A stretch of 64,000 bases of DNA, from positions 1 to 64,000 of the forward strand of contig DAOPZC010000009.1 of assembly GCA_035353175.1 (NCBI GenBank). Reading direction: 5' to 3'. Position 1 is the first letter of the stretch; every line of letters starts with the position of its first letter. The position numbers and the translations under genes are program-made. Positions 34,287-44,000 of this stretch are shown piece by piece. Source of the DNA: DAOPZC01 sp035353175. GTDB taxonomy: Bacteria; Verrucomicrobiota; Kiritimatiellia; RFP12; UBA1067. The notes under the pieces were generated by a model that searched no databases, was not told where the DNA came from, and saw only the letters and a program-made list of their open reading frames with translations.

Positions 34287-34988
34287 TCACTCTCCCGGTT
34301 GGCCGGCGCGCGCGTTCAGGCTGACGCCGGTGTTGTAGGCGAGCTCGAAGTGGTGGATGGCCTGTTCAAGCTCCGTGGTGCGGCGCTTGAGCTGCGAGAC
34401 CAGGAAGTTGAAGGGAAAGAGGCAGGCGATGGCCACGATCAGGCCGGCGGCGGTGGTGATCAGCGCCTCGGCGATGCCCGCCGTGGCGCCGGCCGGATTT
34501 TCCATGCCCGCCGCGTTGAGCATGTTGAAGGTGTTGATGATGCCGGTGACCGTGCCGAGAATGCCGAGCATGGGGGCGACGGTGATCGAGGTGTCGAGGA
34601 CCGAGAGCCCTCGGCGCAGGTGGTCCAGCTCCAGCTGCGACGCGGCCTCCAGCGTCTCTTGGAAGCCCGCCGTGCGGTTCTCGAGAGCCTGCGCGAAAAC
34701 GCGGCAGACCGGCGAATCGGCCTGTTTTGCGGCGGCGAGGGCTTCGTCGAATTTGCCCTCGCGGGTGAGCCCGATGAGCGCCTTCTGTTTGTGGCGGAAA
34801 TAGAAATTGGCGGTGTTGTACTTCCAGAAGGCGAAGAGGCGCTCGAACGTCACGGCGAGCCCCATGAACGAGCAGACCAGGATCGGCCACATGACCGGCC
34901 CGCCGCGGTCGAAGAGCGCGAAGGCCGCGTCGAAAAGGCCCTGCGGCGCCGCGGGGGCGGCCTGGGCGAGAAAAGAAGAGCAAAACAT
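34287..34988 (-). CDS. exbB: ExbB/TolQ/MotA-family protein of the TonB set
   Basis: 233 residues from ATG 34988, which lies 6 bases after GGAGG; ATG 34991 is also possible. Helix 1 is GGPVMWPILVCSFMGLAVTF, and the core segment is TSITVAPMLGILGTVTGIINTF with EALITTAAGLIVAIACLFPF as the last helix. It forms the proton channel for the ExbD and TonB encoded next. Unlike the ExbB at 27343 it has no Ala/Pro-rich extension. Confidence 0.93.
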   Translation of the reverse strand: MFCSSFLAQAAPAAPQGLFDAAFALFDRGGPVMWPILVCSFMGLAVTFERLFAFWKYNTANFYFRHKQKALIGLTREGKFDEALAAAKQADSPVCRVFAQALENRTAGFQETLEAASQLELDHLRRGLSVLDTSITVAPMLGILGTVTGIINTFNMLNAAGMENPAGATAGIAEALITTAAGLIVAIACLFPFNFLVSQLKRRTTELEQAIHHFELAYNTGVSLNARAGQPGE

Positions 34989-35062
34989 CATCAACCTCCA
35001 GCGGCGCGCGGCGTTTCCGCACGCTCGCTCCTGTCATCAAACGCCGGCGTCCCGGCCGCGGT

Positions 35063-36043
35063 TCACATGACCTTCATTTTGGGCAGGTCCTGGATGTCCA
35101 CGTAGCCGACCAGACGGCCTTCCGCGTCGACCACCGGCAGGTCATCGATCTTGTATTTCTCGAAGATGCGCAGCACATCGACGGCGAAGGCCTCGTCGCA
35201 CACCGACACGGGCTTATGGGTCATGACGGCGTGGACGGGGCTGCGGAGGATGTCTTTGCCTTCGGAAAGCTGGCGGCGCAGGTCGCCGTCCGTGAAGATG
35301 CCGGCCAGGCGTCCGTCGGGATGGGCAACCAGCGCGGCGCCGCTCTTTGCGGTCGTCATGGCCATGATGGCGTCCATGATGGTGGCCGAGAGCGGCAGCG
35401 TGGCCAGCCGCTCGCCGGTGCGCATGATGTCGCGGACGCGCAGCACGAGGGCCCGGCCGATCGCGCCGGCGGGGTGCAGGCGGGCGTAGCTCTCCTTGTT
35501 GAAGTGACGGGCCTCGATCAGCACCATGGCGAGCGCGTCGCCGACGGCCATGGTGGCGGTGGTGCTGGTGGTGGGCGCCATGCCGAAGGGGCACGCCTCC
35601 TTGCCGATGCGGACGCAGAGCACCACGTCGCTCAGGCGGGCGAGCGTGCTGTCCGGATTGCCGACCATGCCGATGATGCGGATGCCGAGACGGCGCACGG
35701 CGGGGATGAGTTTGATGACCTCGTCGGATTCGCCGGAGAAACTGAGCGCCAGCAGCACGTCGTTCTCGGCGATCATGCCGAGGTCGCCGTGCATGGCCTG
35801 GATCGGGTTCATGACCACGCTGGTCGAGCCGGTGCTGGCGAGGGTGGCGGAAAGCTTTTCGGCGATGTGCAGGTTTTTGCCGACGCCGGTCACGACGATC
35901 TTGCCGCCGTTGTCGAGGGTTTCGAGAATCAGGCGCACCGTGGCGAGAAAATCTTCGCCCAGCGCGGCCTGCGCGGTGCGGAGGCCCTCGATTTCGGTGT
36001 CAAGAACCTGCCATGCGCGAGAAAGGATCGCTGCGTTATCCAT
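35063..36043 (-). CDS. kdsD: Arabinose-5-phosphate isomerase, KdsD/KpsF type
   Basis: 326 residues from ATG 36043 (MDNAAIL). An SIS domain occupies about residues 30-170, with VTGVGKNLHIAEKLSATLAS, LALSFSGESDEVIKL and APTTSTTATMAVGDALA, followed by two CBS domains (DIMRTGERLATLPL and AVMTHKPVSVCDEA). The enzyme interconverts ribulose 5-phosphate and arabinose 5-phosphate, the first committed step to Kdo for lipopolysaccharide. This supports a Gram-negative envelope with Kdo-containing LPS. It lies beside but not clearly in an operon with exbB (74 bp gap). Confidence 0.95.
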   Translation of the reverse strand: MDNAAILSRAWQVLDTEIEGLRTAQAALGEDFLATVRLILETLDNGGKIVVTGVGKNLHIAEKLSATLASTGSTSVVMNPIQAMHGDLGMIAENDVLLALSFSGESDEVIKLIPAVRRLGIRIIGMVGNPDSTLARLSDVVLCVRIGKEACPFGMAPTTSTTATMAVGDALAMVLIEARHFNKESYARLHPAGAIGRALVLRVRDIMRTGERLATLPLSATIMDAIMAMTTAKSGAALVAHPDGRLAGIFTDGDLRRQLSEGKDILRSPVHAVMTHKPVSVCDEAFAVDVLRIFEKYKIDDLPVVDAEGRLVGYVDIQDLPKMKVM

Positions 36044-36248
36044 AAAAAACGTTCGGTTTTGAGGTTGATTCAGGCGGCGCCGGACCGGTGCCGCCGGCTT
36101 TGAATGTCGGCTTTCAGTGTAGCGCAAAGGGCGGCGGGCGCAAAAGGTCTTTTTTCATCTTGTGCAGACCGCGGGGTGGGAATAAAATACAACACCGGTA
36201 GGGGATAAACACGGCACAACGGTCACGGTTAAAAGAAAGGAACGCGCC

Positions 36249-36635
36249 ATGAAAAGCTTTGATGTTCAAACCAATGGGCATGCCCAGTTCGTGAACATAA
36301 CGGACCAGGTTCAGAAGGCGGTCCAGGCGCTGGGCGTCACCGACGGAGTTGTGACGGTGTTTACGCCGCACACCACGTGCGGGGTGACCATCAACGAGAA
36401 CGAGGATCCCCACGTGGTGGAGGATCTCCTCCGTCTGCTCGACGCGATGGCGCCGTGGAAGAATCCGGCCTATACCCATGCGGGCGGCAATACCGCCGCG
36501 CACATGAAAACCTCGCTGATCGGCTCGTCTGTGCAGGTGATCGTGGCGTACGGCAACATTCAGCTCGGCATGTGGCAGGGCCTCTATCTCTGCGAATTCG
36601 ACGGTCCGCGCATCCGTCACGTATGGGTCCAGTAA
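36249..36635 (+). CDS. yjbQ: YjbQ/UPF0047-family protein
   Basis: 128 residues, the normal length. FTPHTTCGVTINENEDPHV is the family signature, with HAGGNTAAHMKTSLIGSS and LGMWQGLYLCEFDGPR completing it; the conserved His residues that bind metal are present. Family members show secondary thiamine-phosphate synthase activity in vitro, but their true role is unclear. It is a single gene, transcribed opposite to kdsD on one side and convergent with the glycosyltransferase on the other. AAAGGAACGCGCC precedes the ATG. Confidence 0.93.
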   Translation: MKSFDVQTNGHAQFVNITDQVQKAVQALGVTDGVVTVFTPHTTCGVTINENEDPHVVEDLLRLLDAMAPWKNPAYTHAGGNTAAHMKTSLIGSSVQVIVAYGNIQLGMWQGLYLCEFDGPRIRHVWVQ

Positions 36636-36657
36636 GGGGAGAGGCCGAGGGCCTGTC

Positions 36658-37764
36658 TTAAGGGGAGGCGTCGCGCCATACCTCGTCGTACACCGCGAGG
36701 GTTTTCGTCACCATCTGGTCGAGCGAGAACCGGGCGAGAATGTCTTCCCGCAGGCCGGAGAACGCGGCGGTTGACGCCCGCACCAGCCGGTCGGCGAGCT
36801 GCGCCTCGTCGCCCGGCTCGACCAGCCACCCGTTGAAGCCCTCGCGGACGATGTCCAGGGCGCCTCCGAAGCGCGTTGCGATCACCGGGCACCCCATCGC
36901 CAGCGCCTCGGCCATCGAGCGCCCGAACGACTCGGGCTTGGCGCGGTTGCCGGAGACGAGCACGTGGCCGCAGGCGTAAATCTCGGCGACTTTGCTCTGG
37001 CTGCCCGCGAAGGCGACGTGGCCGCCCAAGCCCAGTTCAGCCACCAGCTTCCGCAGCGCCTGCTCGTGGCCGGCGCGCGTCGCCTCCGCGCCGCCCACGA
37101 TCACGGTCTTGATCCGCGGGTTTGTCGCGCGCGCCAGGGCCGTGGCCCGGATGAGCGCGTCGTAGCCCTTGAGCGGCGTGATGCGTCCGACGCCCAGCAC
37201 CACGAAGCGCCCCTCCAGCCCATGGCGGCTCCGGAAGTCCGCCATGAACGCCGCGTCGAGCCGCGCCGGATCGAAGAGCTGCGGGTCGATGCCGCGCGGC
37301 ACGAGCCGGATCTTTTCCGGGGGCGTCCCGTAGTGCTCGCGGATGTAGTCCACGACGGAGGTGCTGGGGCAGATCACCCGCTGGCCCGCGGTCATGATCC
37401 GGCTGTAGGCGCTCACGCTGTTGAAGCCGTGGACCGTGGAGACGAAGGGCAGCCGCAGGGGGCGGTTGGCCAGCACGAAGAGCCAGCCCGGCACGCGGCT
37501 GCGGTAGTGCACCAGGTCCGGCCTCAGGGCTTTGAGCGCGCGGCGCAGGGCCAGCACCCGCTGCGGGACCGTGAGCGGATTCTTCGATTTCACGTCCAGC
37601 GTCAGGTGCCGTCCGCCGTCGCGCTCGACCGTCCCGGCCAAGTGTCCGCCGCTGGAGATGACGGTGCTGACGAGGCCGCGCCTGACGAATTCGCGGTTGA
37701 GCTCGACGGTGCCCCGCTCGACGCCGCCCTCCTCGAGCGCCGGAAGGATCTGGAGAATGTGCAT
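36658..37764 (-). CDS. GT4-family glycosyltransferase
   Basis: 368 residues from ATG 37764 (MHILQILPALEEGGVERG), which starts with the typical first strand and glycine loop of GT-B enzymes. The C-terminal half has VLGVGRITPLKGYDALIRA and KPESFGRSMAEALAMGCPVI, matching the E(x)7E acceptor/donor motif of family 4. A sugar nucleotide donor is expected and the product may be LPS or another cell-surface glycan, in keeping with kdsD nearby. The substrate cannot be read from sequence. The frame above the chosen start is Pro-rich and lacks a ribosome site. Confidence 0.92.
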   Translation of the reverse strand: MHILQILPALEEGGVERGTVELNREFVRRGLVSTVISSGGHLAGTVERDGGRHLTLDVKSKNPLTVPQRVLALRRALKALRPDLVHYRSRVPGWLFVLANRPLRLPFVSTVHGFNSVSAYSRIMTAGQRVICPSTSVVDYIREHYGTPPEKIRLVPRGIDPQLFDPARLDAAFMADFRSRHGLEGRFVVLGVGRITPLKGYDALIRATALARATNPRIKTVIVGGAEATRAGHEQALRKLVAELGLGGHVAFAGSQSKVAEIYACGHVLVSGNRAKPESFGRSMAEALAMGCPVIATRFGGALDIVREGFNGWLVEPGDEAQLADRLVRASTAAFSGLREDILARFSLDQMVTKTLAVYDEVWRDASP

Positions 37765-37947
37765 GCCGGGTATGATACAGGGTTTGGGGGGCGGGGGGCA
37801 AGGTGTCGCGTGGCTCAAGGATGGGAACGGGCGTGATTCAACTGTGTTGCATCCACACCCGAAGGAGAAATATGGGCGGAGAAGTGAGGAGTTCCAACAC
37901 CTCGGAGACGAAGAGCGCGTACGATACGCATTTCACCGTCGCAATAC

Positions 37948-37976
37948 TTGACTTCCCGCATGAGAAATCACAGAAT
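37948..37976 (+). promoter_or_regulatory. Predicted promoter for the giant beta-strand-repeat gene
   Basis: TTGACT (37948-37953), 17 bp and CAGAAT (37971-37976) make a moderate sigma70-type promoter about 80 bp before the ATG at 38055. A palindrome GCGTACGATACGC (37917-37929) lies just upstream and shares GTACGATACG with the araC control region. The rest of the 290-bp gap shows no gene. Confidence 0.5.
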
Positions 37977-38054
37977 GAAACGAATTTTTGTCGCATCAAG
38001 CGGGTAACGATGTGATATGTCCAAAGACGGGGGTCGTGAAAGGAAGTCCGAGTC

Positions 38055-41000
38055 ATGAGCGTATGGCGATGGGGAACGGTTCTTTTGATTTCTGCGGTAT
38101 TTTCGGCGCAGGCGATTGAGTCGAACGGCGTGCTGCTTGTCGAAGTGAAGGCGTCGTCGCTTTCCGGTCTGGGAAACAATGCGGCGGTGGCGGCGTGGGC
38201 CAATACGGGAACGCTGGGTGGGAATTTCGTGCCGGCGGTCAGCGGGCAGGGCGCGGTCTATCAGGACAGCGTCGGGGGCGCGCCGGCCGTGACGTTCGCG
38301 GCGTCGGCGAACTCGATCATGACCAACACCGTGCCGCCGCCTTCGTCTATTCTGAGCAACAACATCTGGAGTGCGGAGATCTGGGTGCTCAACCCGAGCC
38401 TGCAAGGCGCGGAAGACCAGTTCGCGTGGACCGACCGCGAGAACTGGACCGGGTCTGCGGACGGCACGTGCATGGAGATCCGCTACTGCGCCGACACCGC
38501 GAACGCGGTGGAGCATCATAACGGCACCTGCAATATCCCCTGGACCAACTCGCTTCCTACGGCCGGCGTGTGGCACCACATCGCCGTCACGCGCTCGGCG
38601 GACGGCTCCGAGCGCCTCTATGCCGACGGCGTGCTGTGCACGACCAAGACGCCGGCGGTGAGCAACCTGCGCGGCGGCGCGCCGTTCGCGATGGGCGGCG
38701 TGTGGAACCGGGCCACGAATGATTGGCAGATGCTCTTCAGCGGCTCGCTGGCACAGGTGCGCGTGCACAGCGGCACCCTGAGCGGGGCGCAGGTCCTCAG
38801 CAACTTCCTGGAAGAGCGCGAGACCTACCATGCGATCTGGAACGGCGCGCCGGGAACGGAACAGGCGTGGGAGAACAGCGCCAACTGGCTCTCGAACAAC
38901 GCGGCCGAAAGCGGCTCGACGGCATGGATCACGAACGGGGGCTTCGCCGTCCTCTCCGGCGACCTGTCGCTGAACCATCTCTATCCGACGGCGGGTGGAC
39001 TTGCCGTGAGGAACGGCGCCAAGCTGACGCTCGAAGGTGCCGACAACGTCTACATGGCAAGCACGAACAATTTCGCCCTGAGCGTCGAGGACGGCCTTTT
39101 CGCCATAAACGGCAACGGGACAACGAATCTTTACATGGGCCAGTTCGGCGGCGACGCGGCCGTCACGGTCGGGGTTTCCGGGGCCTCGGCGACACTTGAG
39201 GTGCCCCGCGACACGGTTCTGGCGAACAGCAGCGGCAGCGCGGGCGCGATGACGGTCGGCCCTGGCGGCGGCGTGTACAACTCCAACGGCTGGTTCTATG
39301 TGGCGAACAACGTCGGCGCGCAGGGAGCGTTGACGGTCAACGGCGGCACGCTCGGGTTCCGCACGGCGGACAAAGCCTTCGTCGTGAACGCGAACGGCGC
39401 GCGCGGCGAGGTGACGGTCAACAGCGGCGCAATCAGCGCGACCGGTGATTTCAAATGGTCCAACGGCACCGCGAACAACACATCTTACGGCAAGGCTCAG
39501 CTCAACGGCGGCACGGTCGAAGGCAAGCGGTTCTTCGCCGACAGCACGGCGGGCACGAACCTGCTCTATCTGAACGGCGGCACGGTCAAGGCCCGGGTCT
39601 CGGCCAGCGATTTCCTGTACAACCTTACGGGCGCATATGTCCAGAACGGCGGCGCGGTTTTCGAAATTCCGGCGGGCGCGACGGTGACGGCCGCGCAGGC
39701 GCTGCTGGCGGACGCCGGCAGCACGGGCGGCCTGACGAAACTCGGCGCGGGCCGCATCACCTTCGCGGGAACCAATACGTTTACGGGGGCGCTCGACGTG
39801 CAAGGCGGCGACCTCTTCTTCAGCCACGTCAGCGGACTCGCCGCCGGCTTTGGCGGCGCGGTGTCGGTGGCCAACGGGGGGTCCATCGGCTACAATACGG
39901 TCGGCGGCGCGTCGCTGCTGAACGGCTTGTTGACGGCCGGCTCCTCGGGCTACCTGACGCTCTGTCCCAGCAACGCGGCGGACAGCGTGACGTTCGCCGC
40001 GCTGCCCAACATGAAGCTCGCCTTCCAGGGGCTCGCCCGCTACACCGGCACGTTCACGCCCTATCAGAACCAGTACGTCTTCGAAGTCGAAGGGACGACG
40101 GTGACCAACGGCGCGACGTTGGCGGACGGCGCGACGAACGGCCACCTGAGCGTGACCGGCGTTTCGGGCGGCGGAATGGTGCTGACCGGCAACAACACGT
40201 ATAGCGGCGGCACGGAGGTCGACGCGGCGACGGTGACGCTCGGCCACGCCAACGCGCTCGGCGTGCAGGCCCAGCCCGGTTCGCCGGACATCATCCTGCG
40301 CAACGGCGCGTCGCTGCGCTTTGTGGCGGACATGGATATCAACGCGCTGGTGACCGGCCGCCTGGACACCGCCTCCAACGGTATCCTGCTGGTGGGCGCG
40401 GCCAACGCGGCCAAGAGCATCGATCTCAGCCGCCACCCCGGGATCGTGGTGGGCTCCGCCGACGCGAGCCTGGACTACACCGGTACGCTCACGCTTTCGC
40501 CTGCGAGCGACGCCTATCGCCTCGGCGGCGGCAGCCCGACGTACAACGGCACGCCGAACCGCGGCTTCTCGGTCAACAACCTCACGGACGGCACCGAGGC
40601 CCGCAAGGTGGTGATCGGAACGCCTGGCCTTGTGGAGCTCAAGGCCGGCAACTCCTACTCCGGCGGAACCGTCGTCACGAACCGCGGCGTCCTCTTCATC
40701 AAGGAAGACGGCCTGGGCGCGGTCCCGGCCACGCCCGAGGCGGGGGCCGATAACCTCTATGTGAGCAACGGCGTGGTCCGCGCCGGCAACGCGAACTTCA
40801 CGCTGCCTCCTAACCGCGGCATCCACGTCGCGGCAGGAACCGGCGGCATGGAGCTCCACCCGTGGGGCGGTTACTCGATGACGGTGGCGGGCAATCTCTC
40901 CGGCTCCGGCCCGATCACGGTGACGGACACCGGCTGGGTCACCTTCGGCGGCGCGGCCAACACGTACAGCGGCCTGCTGGACATCAGCGGCGGCCGCAAC

Positions 41001-44000
41001 ATCCGCATCGGCGACGGCGCGAACTTCAGCTGGTCGCCGTCCGGCACCTTCACGCTCAACGGCATGCTGGCGCTCAAGAGCGACGGCTCGGTGGCGTTCA
41101 GCAACGCGCTCGCCGGCGCCGGCTCGCTGCGCAAGGAGGGCGCGGGCGATCTGACGCTTGCCGGAGCGAAAACGTACGGCGGCGTCACCTATGTCGACGC
41201 CGGCTCGCTCAAGGTCGCGGCCACCAACGTGCTGCCGCGCGGCGCGGGCAAAGGCGTGGTGCAGATCGCGGCGGGCGCGGGGCTCGAGGCCAACGGCGCC
41301 GATCTGCTGGTCGGCGGCCTGCAGGGCGCGGGCGCGGTGGCGAACGGGCCCGCCACGCCGGCGACGCTCTACGTCGGTGAGACCAACGTCAACGCGACGT
41401 TCGGCGGCGCGGTCGATCCTTCGCTCACACTGGTCAAGATCGGCGCGGGCAAACAGGCGCTCACCAACGCGGTCGGCGCGGCGGCCGATGTCGAGGTCCA
41501 GGCGGGCACGCTGGAGCTCTTCGGCGCGGCGGCGGTCACCGGCACCGTGACGCTTGCCGGCGGCACGCTCGGCGTGACCTACGGCGGCAACGGCCTGACG
41601 GGCAGGTACTATCAGCTGGCTGTGCCGCCGGTCACGAGCGACTTCGTCTCGTATGCGGCGGTCACCAACTTCCTGAACGGCAAGACGCCGTCGGTGGTCA
41701 GCAACAGCCTCGCTTTCGGCGCGACCTTCAATCCCGGCGTCAGCTCGGCCGGCAACCAGACCGGCGCGCGCTTCCCGGCGCCGTTCAACGCCTATAACAC
41801 GAGCAACTTCGCGGTGCTCTGGTCGGGCCTCTTCTTTGCGCCCGTGGCGGGCGACTACGGCTTCGCGACCGCCAGCGACGACGGCAGCATGGTTTTCATC
41901 GACGGCCAGACGGCGCTCAACAACAACGCCATGCAGAGCTACACGGCGGCGGAAAGCAACACGGTCGGCACGGTGACGCTCGCGGCGGGCCTGCACCAGA
42001 TCGACATCGCCTACTACGAGGCGGGCGGCGACCAGGGCGTGACCGTGTGGGTCAAACAGCCGGGCGCGGCCTCCGTGGCGGAGCTGCCGCAGTCGCTGCT
42101 CTTCACCGGGCTCGACACGGGCGCCGCGCGGATCGGCGCGCTGGCCGGCAGCAAGGGGCGCGTCGCGTTCGCGGCGGCCGGCCTGCCCGAGCTGCGAGTC
42201 ACCGGCGAGGGCGACATGGCCTACGGGGGCGCGATCCTCGGATCGAACGCGCTCAGCCGCCTGGTCAAGGAGGGCAGCGGCACGCTGGCGCTCTCCTCGC
42301 CGCAGAGCGATTTCTACGGGGTGCTGGATATCCGGGCGGGCGTGCTGGCGCTGACTAACGGGCCTGCCACGCTCGGCACGCTGTCCATGGCGGAAGGCGT
42401 CCGCGCGAACGTGTCGGGCCTCGCCGGGCTGAACATGTGGTTCTACAACCGCTCGGCGTCCGACGCCAACTACAGCGAGTTTCAATCCCTGGCCGCATGG
42501 GAGTCCTATGTCAGCGAGTTCTTCTCGGGCGGCCCGGGCTATGTCACCAACTCGCTGGTGCTCGGTGCCAATCTGGACACCGGCGCGTCGGGCGAGTACT
42601 GGCCCGCGCCCTACAAGCAGTCGGGCGGCTCCGAGGCCGACACCTATGACGCCTACCTCTTCGGCCGCATCTATCTGGACCGTTCGGGCACCTATACCTT
42701 CGCGACGGCCAGCGACGACGGCAGCATGCTCTACATCGACCGGACGCTGGTCGTGAACAACGGCTATGACCAGGGCGTGACGACGCGTTCCGGCACGATC
42801 GCGCTGACCGCCGGTTTCCACACCATCGACATCCTCTACCGCGAGAACACGGGCGGCAACGCGCTGCGCGTGTCCATCGGCTACCCGGGCCAGGCGCTCA
42901 CGCTGATGCCGCAGTCGATCCTCTTCGGCGGCGCCGCGCTGCGCGGGCTCGCGGGCGAAGCGGGCAGCGTCGTGAGTCTGCTCCCCGACGCCTTGCTGGT
43001 GCTGGACCAGAACGCGGACACGCGACATGCGGGCGCGATTGCGGGCGACGCCTCGACGAGCGTTCAGAAGAACGGCGCCGGCACGCTGACGTTGACCGAC
43101 GAGAACGACGGTTTCGCGGGCTTGTACCGGATCGTCACCGGCGCGCTTCGCGTCGGTGACGGCGGCGCGACCGGCGCGCTCGGGCCGGCCGCTTCGGTGC
43201 GGATCGAGGCGGCGGGCACGCTGGTCTTCGACCGCGCGGGAACGGTGACGGTGAGCGGCCCGCTGGCCGGCACCGGCCGGATCGTGCTGGACGGACCGGG
43301 CGAGGTCTATGTGACGTCGACCAACGCCTTCGCCGGCACCGTGGTCATCAACGACGGGCGGCTGACGTTCGCGCCCGGCGCGACGCTGGGCCCGGCGGCC
43401 GTGGTGACCAACGCGGCCACGCTCGAGGTCGAGACCGCGGGGACGCGGCTGCAGAGCGGCGTCATGGCGGGCCTCGCGGGCAGCGGCGACCTCGCGGTGA
43501 GCGGGACCGGCACGCTGGCGCTGAACAACAGCAACGCCGACTTCACGGGCACGACGCACGTGTTCACCGGCGTGACGGTGCGCGTGTCGCGGCCTGCCAA
43601 CCTGGGCGGCCTCGGCGACGTGGCGCTCGACGGCGGCACGCTGGCCGTGCTGCCCGACGTCGAGCAGGGCACGAACGTGATGGTCTCCGCGCTGGACACG
43701 AACACCTGGAAGCGGAACGGCGCGGCGGTGTGGACCAATCGCTACGACAGCCAGTGGCTGCAGCTCACGCCGAACACCGGCAGCCAGGCCGGCAGCGCCT
43801 TCTGCACCAACCGGGTCGGATGCAGCGCGCCTTGGTACGCGGTCTTCCGCTATGAGGTCGGTGCCCATTCGGCCGGGGCCGCGGACGGTGTTTCCTTCGT
43901 CCTGCAGAACGACACGGACGGCGCGTCCGCGCTCGGCGCCAACGGCGGGCAGTTGGGGGTCGACACCATCGCGCCGTCGATCGGCGTGTTCATCAACATC

